Assembly: GCA_029891385.1 (NCBI GenBank)
Contig: CM057228.1
Span: forward strand, 69,207,523 to 69,271,522
Source of the DNA: Erythroxylum novogranatense
Lineage: Eukaryota > Streptophyta > Magnoliopsida > Malpighiales > Erythroxylaceae
Length of the DNA stretch: 64,000 nucleotides
Direction: 5' to 3'
Position 1 is the stretch's first letter. Every line of letters begins with the position of its first letter. Position numbers and translations under genes: made by a program. The notes beneath the pieces were generated by a model. That model saw only the letters and a program-made list of their open reading frames with translations. It ran no database searches and was not told the origin of the DNA. Of this stretch, positions 11,921 to 23,390 are shown piece by piece.

Positions 11921-11929
11921 CATATAATA

Positions 11930-12485
11930 TGTAGCACAGACCTTATTACATACCTAGGATCTATATGAAAGGATTAGAAATGAAGTTAATGCGAAATACC
12001 TTATTTCGATTCTATCTTTGATTCCGATGTCGATTTTGAGCTCCAAATGAACATGAATCTCCCGGACCTTTACAAAAAGTATTTTCTGACATGTGATTTA
12101 GGTCTTTTTACAGTTTTCTCAATACGTAAACTTTCTTAACGAACCAGAGATTCCTTATGTTTGCGATTGATATGAGCAACTGCAAGAGATCTTAGTTTTT
12201 ATTTAACTTCCATATTAGGCTTCTCCATCATAAGATCGATATGAGTCTGGTCTATACTGATTGAAATCTATTTTTTACTCGAACTTTGACTCATTAATTT
12301 AGATCATTTATTAGACTATTTTATTATCTTTATCTAAATTAAATAATTTATTTAAAAGTTAAAAATGTAATTAATAATTATTTAATTTTATGTGAAAGGA
12401 CAAAATTGTTGGACAATTTCTAAGTAGACATAATTTGCACGTGAATCATCAGTTAATTACTTTAACATCGATAATTGTAAAAAGA
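11930..12485 (-). repeat. Possible Copia-G 5' LTR (right end unknown)
   Basis: AT-rich sequence next to the primer-binding-like site. The LTR would end with TGTAGCACAG at 11930. Its other end is not identified because no second LTR is present in the window. No open frame of interest. Confidence 0.35.
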
Positions 12486-12655
12486 GGCCATGTAAAAATT
12501 CTTTGTTTTTTTTCAGGATTTTAAGAACGCAAATCTTTTAGGAAAACCGATAGAAGAGGCTGTTATCTTTGGCCATGTAAAAATTCTTTGTTTTTTTTCA
12601 GGATTTTAAGAACGCAAATCTTTTAGGAAAACCGATAGAAGAGGCTGTTATCTTT
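12486..12655. repeat. Perfect 85-bp tandem duplication
   Basis: Two identical 85-bp copies, 12486-12570 and 12571-12655, each starting GGCCATGTAAAAATTC and ending GAGGCTGTTATCTTT. No mismatch was seen, so the duplication is much younger than the decayed sequence around it, or it is an assembly error. Confidence 0.95.
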
Positions 12656-14829
12656 GACCTTTTTATATTCTTGAACTTTTAAAACCAACAAATGACTAAT
12701 GATGATATTCCCCTGTCTCATCAAAGTCGGATTGCTAGCCAATCATATCTTAATCGGTGTTCACAATAACACGGGGGATCATGTCTTGTAGCACTATGAA
12801 AGGCAGAGGGCTCGTCAATCAACTTTTGTGTTAAAAGTAGTTTATGATTTTGTCCTCCTTGCTCCCGTAGGCTTTTTGCCCGTGTATTGTTTATTGCGTT
12901 CCATCACGGAAGTACTGGTGGCTTGACTCCAAAACAGTCCTAAAACTTTATTTTCAAAACATCAATAATAACTTGTCACAGAATTATGAAACGCCAGTGC
13001 GGATCCGTTGAATCAACTTGCATCGATATTACTTTTCAAAATATATGAATATTAATTAAAAATTCTTAAAAAGTCATTATCATATATTTTCAATTTTATT
13101 TGTATTTTACGCTTAATTTAAACTTAAAATATTACTTTTTATAGTACTTTGATTAAAATTAATGAAGTATAATTAAACATGATTATATCTATTATTTTCT
13201 AACTTTTTATATGATATTTTTTTACAATTCTACGAGCCGACAAAAGCTTGTTGTGGTTGTAGCTGAAAAGCAACGCACTTCGTCCGCTAATTCGTTCGGC
13301 CCCGACGGCTAGTAATTGAACAAACGGTAGGTCAATGATAATAAATACATTTTCATATATTATTTGTTAAAAATATTAAATTGAACAAACCAAACACGTC
13401 GCAAGAATCATGATTGCTGTATTGTATTTACTCATACCAGCTGCATTCGTTTTTAAGAGATTCCTCAAACAATATGGATCCAATTTCGGAACAGTTCCCG
13501 AATCCTGTTCTCCCTGTGTTTAAATCCCCCTCAGCTGTTCATTACAATAAATTTGATAGTTTAGTGATTTTGGGCACAGAAGAAATAGGAATTCAAAAAC
13601 AAAAGAACTTATCCCTCTAATTTCGAATCTCCCTATACAGCCTCTGCCTGGGGGCCTCGTCCTGATCTTTATTCGGCAACTGGGTTTAGCCTTTGGCATT
13701 TTGGATATCTAGCTATGTACCACCAATGATTCTACTACAAAATAGGTTTCCAAAAATTTATTCTTTTTCAAAAAAGATTTTAAAGAAGTTTATTTGCAGA
13801 GTAAACATTAATCTCAATTTGGTAACCAAAAAAAACTCAGTCCATATATATATATATAATTATTTTTTGGGAGGTAAAATAGTTGTAAAAGTGAACATTT
13901 TAAAATAAATTTGCTCTTGCTAAATTCCAAATTTTATATTTTTCTAATTGAAATTCAGGAAGAGAAGTGTTAAATTCAAGAATTTTACCTTGGCCTTGCC
14001 TCCATCAACATCATTCCTATATAGGTAAGAAATGCATCTCAGTTATTCTCTAGAGTCCTTTTTTTTCTTTCGAATTTTAGATTTTCTTGATAGCTCTTTT
14101 GATTTGAATACTGGATAAAAATTTAGAATTTGATTATATCTATAACAGTTTTTCAATTTTGGGTTGAATTTTTATGTTCAAATTGAAATTGATGTTAAAT
14201 TTTGGGTATAATTTATCTTTCTTTCATTTCCTATTTCAATTGTAGTTTATGCAGATAAATTAAAATTCTTCAATTTGAATATGTATGATATTTGTCAATT
14301 GCAATTTTAAGTACGCTTCAATTCAAATAGAAGTTTATTTGAGTAAATTTTTCTCTTCCATTTCGCATATATCATAGTTGATAATTTTAATCCCTTATTT
14401 CCTTCTTCAATTGCAATTTATTTCTCTTTCACTTATTAAGTAATAATTAGTATTTTTTGATTTATGGGTTCGATTGATTATATATGTATAAATTTAATTT
14501 TTTAAATTTTTATGAAATCTAGTTTTAATATTTCTATAACGTTGATATTAATGTTAATCTCTATTCCTTTTGTTGAAAAGTGGATCATTGTTAGTTTTCA
14601 ATATTTTAGAATTATTAAAATTAAAAATGAATTATGAGTATTATAGCATTTATCAAAAAGTTTACTCTTTGTTTTCCATTTTTAACATAGGATATCAAAT
14701 TTAACTATTTTTTCTTTTTGTCGAGATATATAATATCTTTAATATATCTTGATGATAAAAGGATAAAGCTTAGCATAAAGCTTAGTGGAGAATAACTAAA
14801 CAAGATATCAAATGGTGACTGCTTTTAAT
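12656..14829. other. AT-rich DNA with no recognisable gene
   Basis: No frame here resembles a known protein. The frames at 13414-13620 and 13693-13908 are short and without a domain. A (TA)n run is at 13844-13860. This is the sequence into which Copia-2 inserted, or its left neighbour. The five bases before Copia-2 are TTAAT at 14825-14829. Confidence 0.6.
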
Positions 14830-16924
14830 TGTTGGATCGGAAAAAGAAAACATGCTTTATTTGGAAAAATGGTAGATTTCAAAACTTTTAAGAAATCATT
14901 ACTTGCAGAGGAAGCAACAAATCCAAATCAACACGCCAATCCATACATGATATGGTATAAGGATAATAAAATATAAACAAGATCAGGAGTATTACCAACT
15001 CCTTCGCTACAGCTTTAAATCCTCGCTGCGCTATCCTCTCCTTCTTCGTGTATCCAAATCCTTTGCCTTTGACTCTTTTCCTTTAGCAATCTACTTTCTC
15101 CTTGTTAGTATCCTCAACCAATTAGATTTACCACCTGTTTTTTAAGGACAATTAGATTAACAAAATCCTTTTGTGGGAAAGGAGAAGAAATGTTTGGAGA
15201 AGATTTTCTTAGAAGAAGAAGAAGCAAAATTGAAACTCTTTCAATTGGTATTTTTCGATTCTCTCTTTCATGAAAGGAGAGAATGTGTAAAGAACATGCC
15301 AGAACTCTTTCTTTTCTACCAATTTCGTATATGCATGGATGGAAGGAGAGAGAGGCATCAAATGCATCACTTTCATTGATCACTCATAAAATAGCCAATA
15401 AATGAGATTATCTTCATTTATCTTTATGATGGCGATTTGAAAAGCCCATAACCTAAAATTCAATACCCAATTTCGATTTTGCCAAGAAGAAAGAAGGAAG
15501 ATGGTCCATCTAATGTACATCTTTCATCTTTAATCTAATGAATGCAAATAGGTTACAAGCCAACATTAAAAGACAATCATTAAACCATTTAATGGTAAGT
15601 TCATAACTCCATTTAATGATGATTAACCATAATAAAGACCATATTTATTTAGCATTTTAATGTCAAATGTGTGGTTACACATTTAACCTAGGAATAACCG
15701 AAATTGCTATCTTCTTCTTAAAAAATTGTTTTAATATAATTAATCTAATTAATTACATTAAACTAAAAACCAAAAACCAAGCCCATTACTAAATGTACAT
15801 TTGGGCTTCTTTAATTAGACCAAACCTAAGGTTCACTTATGGGCTTCTAATTAACCTCCATTTATATTTCTTACTTAGCTTGATAACCTTCCTTAAAGCC
15901 AAGTGGGGAATCTTATTGGACTTTGATAATTCAAGCTCCAATAAGCACATAATTAATTCAATCTCATTGAAATTAATTCTAGCTTATTAACTAAATGTCA
16001 TTGCACTAAAGACAATTAGTTGAACTATTGAATTATTAAATATTATGAGAATATGTCCAATTGCAAACCCTATTTAGAACCTTATTATAGTCATTCACAC
16101 AATAAAGGGTAAAATTACCGTTTTGCCCTTATGTTGGTTTTCCTTCTAGATCTCTCATTTTACTTTATATGGTGATTAACACATAAGATCTCATCTCAGT
16201 GTTAAGACTTGATGGGTAGCTAGTCCATCAAATTACTAGCGCCAGTTTAATCACCAAATCTCCTTAAAACATCTAGAAGAGATGATAACACTATAAACTC
16301 TTTATTTGAGTGAAATGTTCCCTGATACATGTTTCAATTAATAACTCCAACATGCAGACACTAGATTAATACTCTGTAAAAATCCATTCCGATCATATCA
16401 AGAATTATAATGAAACATATATGAGTTCACCACTCATCAAGATTATGGCTCATAATAAGCTAATGTTTAAGTTGTATGTTTTAAGATTAAAGTAACGACC
16501 TACTTTATTCTTGAAAACATACTTGATTCCAGATTCATTTAATAGTGCCATTATCAATAGTCAACTACTATCATGATATGAAACTCATCATTTCCTTAAA
16601 GTAAACTCCTTTACTTATATGGAGATAAATCGCAACACTACAGTCTAAACCATAATCAAGCGACCAACTTGATTATTCAACTGTGAATCAATTAATTCAG
16701 ATTCTAATAATATACATGTTTCTCATACATCTCTATGTATATGTATATTACTTACAAGAGAATCTTGGTACCTTATGACCAGATATATAATGCTCATACA
16801 GATAAAACCAAACTCTTTTGTTTTATTAATAATAAATATTTTCATTACAAAGCATGGCGAAGAAGATAAAGTTACATGTAAATACACTTGCTTTCCAGGG
16901 CACTATATTTATATAACTCCAACA
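14830..16924 (-). repeat. Copia-2 3' LTR
   Basis: A 2095-bp LTR from TGTTGGATCGG to TAACTCCAACA, with 7-bp inverted ends TGTTGGA/TCCAACA. It aligns with the split 5' LTR. A TATA-like ATATAAATGG on the minus strand at about 15860-15870 could be the promoter, but this is weak. The open frames inside (15114-15383, 15793-15990) are chance. Confidence 0.94.
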
Positions 16925-16940
16925 ATCTCCCACTTGCCCT
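16925..16940 (-). other. Copia-2 polypurine tract
   Basis: The minus strand reads GGGCAAGTGGGAGAT directly before the 3' LTR. This purine-rich run is the expected primer for plus-strand DNA synthesis. Confidence 0.7.
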
Positions 16941-17662
16941 AAAGCAAGTTTGACATATCCCTCATTCCCATCCCTTCTAGGTGACCCTCAAAGCTCTTTT
17001 GAGTCAATGTCTTTGTGAACGGATCAGCAAGGTTTTGCTCGGTGGGAATCTTTACCACATCCACTTCTCCACGTTGTATTATCTCCCTTATAAGATGATA
17101 CTTTCGCTCAATGTGTTTGGCTGCTTTGTGTTTCCGAGGTTGTTTAGAATTAGCCACTGGCCCACTATTATCACAATAAAGTGTAATGGCCTTTTTTGCC
17201 TCTGGAATTACCTCCAAATCATTTAGGAACTTCCGAGCGATCGCTTTCTTTCTTTGCTTACAAGCAAACAACATACTCAGCCTCCATAGTCGAATCAGCA
17301 ATACAAGATTGCTTGACACTCCCCCAAACTATGGCTCCACCTCCTAAAGTAATATAGAACCAGAAGTTGATTTCCTTGAATCAACATCTGATTGGAAATC
17401 AGAATCCTTATATTCTGTCGGAATAAGATTACTTCTAGAGTAAACAAACATTAAGTTCTTCGTCCTACGAAAATACTTAAGTATACACTTAACCGCAGTC
17501 CAATGTTCCATTCCTGGATTAGACTGAAATCTGCTTACTAGTCCCACTGCGTAATAGATATCCGGTCTAGTGCACAGCATTGCATACATCAAACTACCAA
17601 CTGCTGAAGCATATGGAATGTTACGCATACGTTCAACCTCCTCTTGGATTTTAGGTGCTTGT
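16937..17662 (-). pseudogene. Copia-2 RNase H and end of reverse transcriptase
   Basis: RNase H degrades the RNA of the RNA-DNA hybrid. The C-terminal part at 16939-17319 reads AKKAITLYCDNSGPVANSK (with the catalytic aspartate of the CDN motif), HIERKYHLIREIIQRGEVDV and NLADPFTKTL, ending in GMGMRDMSNLL. The part before it (SAVGSLMYAMLCTRPDIYYAVGLVSRFQSN...HWTAVKCILKY) is at 17344-17640. A frame change lies near 17340. The reading frame is cut at 17662 by Sire-B and resumes at 27390. Confidence 0.92.
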
Positions 17663-18664
17663 TGAAGTAAATCACACGTTAATATATTGAGTAATAATAT
17701 GACCAAGATACACAAGAAGGGGGGGTTGAATTGTGATAAACTTTTCTTTAATCCCTTCAATAACAATTGCTTGTTCTTTCAGAAAACTTATCGTAAATCA
17801 ATTCTTAACTAGTTTGAAAAACTTTGTTAATAATGAAAATTACGATTTAAGAAAAGTAAGAGTTAGAGAGAGAAACACAGCAATTTTATCTGGTTCACCC
17901 TAAACCGTGGGCTACGTCCGATCCTCGATATTCTTACGAGATTTTCACTATCTCCAAACCGATTACAAGTATTCTTTAGATCGAGCCTCTTGGTCTCTTA
18001 ACAACAAGTATTCTTTTACTTTTAGCCTCTTGAGCTATCTGTAGTAGACTTTTTCAAAATGAAAAGCGATAAAGAGCTTTTACAAAGAGTTGTTCTTCAC
18101 AATATACACTCGAAAATAGTTCGCAATTTTCTCGATAGAGCGAGATATTGAATACGCAGAGTTTCATTCACTTTTTCCAAAAGTTATTTCTTCTTCAATC
18201 TCGACTCTTATTTATAGTGGAACTTCAAGCTTTCTTGACTATCTCGCTTCTTGAATCTTTAAAAAGCGGTTATTCATTTTAGCTCGTGAACTGCCTTAAA
18301 GCGATGTTTCTTTCTTCCGTCTTATTTTCGTATAAATCGCTTTTGTCTTCGTAAAGCTTAAATCGCTTTTTGTATCGTCGCTTTTTCTTCCGTCATTTTT
18401 CTTTAAATGCCTTTTGTATAAATCGCTTTTCTTCCATCTGTTTTTCTTTAAATGCCTTTTGTATAAATCGCTTTTCCTTCCGTCATTTTTCTTTAAATGC
18501 CTTTTGTATAAATCATTTTTCTTTAAATGCTTTTTCTTTAAATGCCTTTTGTATCGCCTGCTTTTCCTTCCATCTGCTTTTCTTTAAATGCCTTTTGTTT
18601 CAGTATATTTCTCTTTGTTTATTATCAAAATTATTTAATACGTGAAGTCCGGTTTGACTTAACA
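17663..18664 (-). repeat. Sire-B 3' LTR
   Basis: 1002 bp, TGAAGTAAATC to TTGACTTAACA. A TATA box (CTATAAATA on the minus strand) is at 18209-18217. At 18380-18610 a pyrimidine-rich unit of about 35-50 bp (CTTTAAATGCCTTTTGTAT and variants) is repeated imperfectly; the plus-strand frame across it is a repeat artefact. Confidence 0.92.
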
Positions 18665-18680
18665 TTCTCCCCTTTTGATA
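18665..18680 (-). other. Sire-B polypurine tract
   Basis: The minus strand reads TCAAAAGGGGAGAA immediately before the 3' LTR. Sire-D has the corresponding TCAAAAAGGGGGAGAT at 45972-45987. Confidence 0.78.
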
Positions 18681-18839
18681 ATAACAAATACTTGTGAATT
18701 TAGAGAAATATGAAAAGTATCATATACTTGTGAATTATCTGAAGTATTGAGATAAAAATTATCTTCATCCTTCCAAATTGATTTCTTCCTTCTCCTTCTC
18801 TCTTCCTTCTCCTTCTCCCCTATTTGTTATTGATAAAAA

Positions 18840-21180
18840 TTATTTTCCAATCTGCTTCACCAACTTTTCAGCATCTTCTTAATCTTCTTCATATCTTTAT
18901 CAAGCTTCGAACATGCTTCTTTAGAGTTGATGATTCATCTGCGGTCGAGGGTCTTGTCTTAACAACTTGCTTTTCAGCGATAGCCCTTGTTGTTGTATAA
19001 GCTTCCTTGTTAAAGACATTTGGTTCAATGATTTGCAGAAGAGGAGGAGGAACAAATACAGCTTGTTCATTGATATCAAGATCATAGGAATCTCTTATTC
19101 GTTGAAAAGTGCATCCAAACCATGGCATAGCTTCTGCAATTGAAGTGATCTCCACAGAGGTCGATTTAGCGAGAATGTTACGTATTATAGTAAAACAACA
19201 TTACGAGTTGCTAATCGAGCGAACAATCTTGACCCATTCGATATTGCCTCCACGTGGATCATCTGCTGTTGCCTTAGTTAGACTTGGTCACGGATCTTGA
19301 TACACGCAGATGGACTTACCACTCCTTTTCTCCTTACATGCTTCATCAATCAATTTTATCGCCTCTTCAATCGATCGCAGACATGTCATCCAATCTTGGC
19401 TCAGTTGAACTTTCACTTTAGCTTCTCATAATTGAGTTCAACAAAATTTGGTGGTTGAAGATCAGGTACCACCTTGATTATTGTACTGCTCAATATAGGA
19501 TAAGAAGTGATACGCTCTCCAAATAGCTCTGGTGGATATGGTTCTCTCCCAACTCTCTTCAGTTGATCATAGAAATTTTTGTAACCCCTATCCAGCAGAT
19601 GAGAAATGCCATTATCATATTCTACAGATTTGAAGAATGCTTTGACAAATCTCTTGGGTTTGTCTCTGATGATGACTGACTTGGTCTTCTTCTCCTTTCT
19701 TACAACCAATCTATGTTCCCATCTTTCTCTTTGAGAAGTTAAATACTTGGATGGAACATTTGTCATCACACTTACAACTTTTGAAGTAGCCTTCTGTTCC
19801 AAAACATGTGTAGCAACTTGTTTATGGACAAGTGTGGACTGAAAAGTAGTAGGAACTATTTCTTCAAAATTGGATTATTAAGAATTTTGTGAGAATCCTT
19901 AATATTACCCTTATAGCCTTCCACAATCGCTTGATGGCGGCTTCCATATTAACTTCAAGAAGATCATCAAGATCTAACAAAGACGTGCGCAGATTTTTAG
20001 AAATGTCAACAACAGTTTCTTCTAGCCTTGTCTTCTTAGCCTTTGCCTCTGTTGTTGGATTTTCTTCTTTTCTTGCACTCATTTTCTTTAACCTTGGTGA
20101 CCTCTTGGATTGAACTTTCTTCTTCTCGGGTTCTTCTACTTTCCTTTTCCTTCATTTCCTTGAGATTGAGTTTCAAACTTTCTCAAGGATTGATGATGAT
20201 GATTTTGTAGCTTTTGATCTCATCTGTTCATAATGCTTTGGTTTGCTTGAATCTCTGGAAGGGTGGCTTCTTTCTCGTAGAGTTTCCTTTGTGGGTGGCG
20301 TTCTTGCTTGCTTATGAATGTCACTCACCAAAGGTTCCCTTTCCGCTTTAAGTCACCGATTCAAAAATCGAGCAGATCTTGACTTCGACTCGAGAGTGTG
20401 ATCTTCTCTCCTTCATAGAGGATTTCTTGGTTTAGGCTCCCCTCGGTTGTTGCTTTCCTTGATTCTTACGCTCCTTGTTTGTGCGAAAATCTCGGACCCA
20501 TTTTGTGTCGATGTAGAATCTATATAACTTCTTCAGATACCTTACGTCGACTCCCAACTCAATCGATTCTTGATTCTTTAAACATCCTTGTCAACAACAT
20601 CCCATACGGAGAGTGTTTGTATCCTTTATTGATTTAACCATATATTGATAAATCAAAATGGTAAATCTATTGGTTGGTGATTAGGAGATGAAGGATACAT
20701 TGTTCATCCAAAGTAGTGACTTGATGTCTTGAACCTATCCTAGGTAACACAGTCACACAAAGCAACAAACAAAACCCTTGCCTTTGGTACAAGCCAAGAG
20801 GCTCTTCTTTCGATTGGGTTGTTCGACCATAAAGTTGACGAGTAACTTCATCTTCGTTCAACTTCACTTAGTCATCCATTTCACCATGTTAGTAGGTTGA
20901 ACTCCACTACTCGGACATTGGTGACTCTTTCCGGTAACTCCTTGGTTACTATAACGTGGAGTGTTTCTACATACGATCGATTGTATTATCCACGGTTTTA
21001 GTATGTTTCGAACTCATAAACTTCTTTGAGATAAACTTGCTCTCGTATTTGAAAGAAGTTTCTCCATCCTGCCGCTATTATCTCGGCTCTATATCCATTT
21101 GTTCCTTCTTAGATCTTCAAAGTTTACCAATCTTCCCGGTTTGCTCTGGATCAACTCATAAAATGGGCTTGACATTCATC
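18840..21180 (-). pseudogene. Sire-B third coding region (plant-transposon-protein-like), broken
   Basis: Between pol and the 3' LTR is a region with several overlapping minus-strand frames: 20667-20867, 19864-20082, 19413-19802 and 18889-19155. The segment TRQLYGRTTQSKEEPLGL, then VTVLPRIGSRHQVTTLDEQCI, aligns with Sire-D residues at 50640-50888. It fits the domain called putative plant transposon protein, which I recall from plant retroelement ORFs of unknown function. A basic middle part and the PPNFVELNYEKLK segment follow; a lysine-rich tail (LDKDMKKIKKMLKS) ends it near 18850. Sireviruses are known for an env-like ORF at this place; I see no clear membrane segment here. Frameshifts divide it. 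Confidence 0.7.
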
Positions 21181-21379
21181 TTATTGATTACGAGTGAATA
21201 GGAACTCGCTTGAAGAATTTTCAGAGAGATTTCAGAGAACTAGCAATTTCGAATTTGTTAGAGATCCCAAACGCGTCGCTTTTAGGGATTTTATAGCAAA
21301 TTCTAGAACGATTGTACTTCTCGATGATCGTGACCTTTTTTCCTCTAAAATTTTCTTTGTGAAAGAAGTTTTAAGTCTG

Positions 21380-21670
21380 AAACCGTCAACGCCGTTTAAC
21401 TCCACCGTTTCATTGTCTTTCTTTTTGAAAAATCAGATGATCAATCTGTTAACTCTGCCGTCTTTCTGTCTTTGTCTTTTAAAAAATCAGATGAATGATC
21501 CGTTAACTCCTCCGTCTATCTGTTTCTTCTTTGCGAAAAAACCAGATGATTGGTCCGTTAACTCCTCCGTCTATCTGTTTCTTCTTTGCGAAAAACCAGA
21601 TGATTGGTCCGTTAACTCCTTCGTCTATCTGTTTCTTCTTTGCGAAAAACCAGATGATTGGTCCGTTAAC
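21380..21670. repeat. 54-bp tandem repeat, about five copies, in Sire-B
   Basis: Copies begin at 21434, 21488, 21543, 21597 and 21651 (last partial), with a more diverged copy before 21434. Each holds CAGATGATTGGTCCGTTAAC and a CTATCTGTTTCTTCTTTGCG block. Sire-D has one related copy at about 51380-51465. The repeat lies between RNase H and the third coding region. The plus-strand frame at 21194-21769 is open only because 54 is a multiple of three. Confidence 0.93.
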
Positions 21671-21712
21671 ATCACCATATTGAGGTTGCGTCTGATTTCT
21701 TTAAAGCGATCT

Positions 21713-23390
21713 TCACTTAGTGGTTTTGTGAAGATATCGCCACCGAAATTTCGTTTCCACGAATTGTAGGTCGACAACTTTCTTCCGAGCGTAATCTCTC
21801 AAGAAATGATGTCTAACTTCAATGTGCTTCACCTTGAATGTTGAATTGGATTCTTTGACAAGTCGATGGTATTTGGTGTTGTCGCAGTATATTGGAATCT
21901 CTTCCTCTTGTATTGAGTAGTCCTCCAATTGATACTTGATCCACAGTAATTGTGAACAACAACTTGCGGCAGACATATATTCAGCTTCTGCGATTGATAA
22001 TGCAATCGAGCTTTGTCTCTTGCTTGACCATGACACCAGGTTTGGTCCAAGGTAGTGACAACCACCACTCGTGCTCTTCCTTTCAATCCTATCACCGGCA
22101 TAGTCCGCATCGCAATATCCATTCAACCTGAAATCTTTATCTTTCTCATACATTAAGCAAAGATCAGTAGTACCTGCGAGATATCTCAAAATTCATTTTA
22201 CAGCTATGTAATGAGATTCTCTAGGATCGGCCTGAAACCTTGCACACAAGCATACACTTGAATAGAATGTCAGTCTACTTGCAGTAAGATAAAGCAAAGA
22301 ACCAATCATCCTCTAAATAGGGTTTGATCCACCTTCTTACCACTTTCGTCTTTCGACAACAAGTTTGAAGGATGCATCGGTGTAGACATACTTTTAACAC
22401 CGCACATATCAAATTTAGACAACAATTCTTTGACATATTTTTGTTGATGGATAAAATCTTATCCTTAGTTTGCTTTACTTGCAATCCAAGAAAGAATTTT
22501 AACTCACCCATCATGCTCATCTCAAATTCATTTTCATCATATTTTCAAAGCTTATGCATAACTTTTTTGAGGTGGCACCAAAATAATATCATCAACATAG
22601 ATTTGCACAATAATAAAATCATTATACAAGTTCTTCCTAAAAGAGTTTTGTCAACTTTACCTCTAGTAAATCCATTTTCAATAAGAAATGAGCTCAGACG
22701 ATCATACCATGCTCTAGGAGCCTGTTTGATCCATATAAGGCTTTATGAAGTGCAGACATGATCTGGATACTTTATATCCTCAAATCCAGGAGGTTGCTTG
22801 ACATAGACTTCTTCATCTATAAAGCCATTCGTAAATGCACTTTTACATCCATCTGAAAAAGCTTTATGTCATGGCAAACAAAGATATGCAAGCGGTATCC
22901 TTATTGCTTCAAGTCTTGCTCTTTGGAGCATATGTCTCATTATAGTCTATTCCTTCCTGCGATTATAGCCTTGTGCTACTAATCTTGCCTTATTGCGACT
23001 TACTTTTCCCGATTAGTCTAGCTTATTCTTGAATATCCATCTAGTACCAATAATGGATTTCTTTTCGTGTTTAGGAACTAAGGACGGACTTTATTCCTCT
23101 TGAATTGATTCAACTCCTCTTGCATAGCTAATATCCATGCTTCATCTTTTGGAGCTTCATCAATCTTTTAGGTTCTACTTGGATATAAATGCCACGTTGG
23201 CTTCTCTTACGAGCTTGGACCTTGTTCTTATACCTTCCGAGGTTTTTAGATAATTGACTCTTTAGGATGAGAGCTTTTGTATCTCCAATCTTTCTTTAAC
23301 TCAAAATTCTTAGAGATATCATCTTTTCATCATGAAGTGTTCTCGATGAAGATACTTCCTTACACTGCGTCAAGGGCACTATAACAAACA
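21713..23390 (-). pseudogene. Sire-B reverse transcriptase and RNase H, broken
   Basis: RNase H is readable at 21713-22189 (YLAGTTDLCLMYEKDKDFRLNGYCDADYAGDRIERKSTSGG, SWSSKRQSSIALSIAEAEY). The reverse transcriptase end is at 22275-22520 (SMMGELKFFLGLQVKQTKDKI). The catalytic centre and N-terminal part up to 23390 are recognisable by alignment with Sire-D (51766-52935) but frameshifted at short intervals. Most breaks are one- or two-base indels rather than substitutions. Confidence 0.85.

Larger units (their letters stand above)
9054..11929 (-). mobile_element. Copia-G: old, decayed Ty1/copia element
   Basis: Below Copia-1 lies another copia element on the minus strand, of a different family. 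Integrase remnants abut the Copia-1 LTR at 9054, then protease and gag remnants follow to about 10410. A primer-binding-like site is at 11908-11920. The rest of its pol should continue left of the Copia-1 insertion, outside the window. The stretch 10410-11900 should be leader but is longer than usual and may hold further insertions; I see no coding in it apart from a GC-richer segment at 11390-11700. The outer limits are uncertain. Confidence 0.65.

Noticed and set aside
13414..13908. Possible host gene fragments
   Set aside because: Two short frames without domain, homology cue or splice context; no basis to call a gene.
18370..18645. Plus-strand frame rich in FSLNAFCI repeats
   Set aside because: It is created by the pyrimidine-rich tandem repeat of the Sire-B LTR; the matching zone at 27077-27405 gives a similar frame. 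Not a gene.
21194..21769. Plus-strand frame of 191 codons with KPDDWSVN repeats
   Set aside because: Antisense to Sire-B and open only because of the 54-bp tandem repeat.
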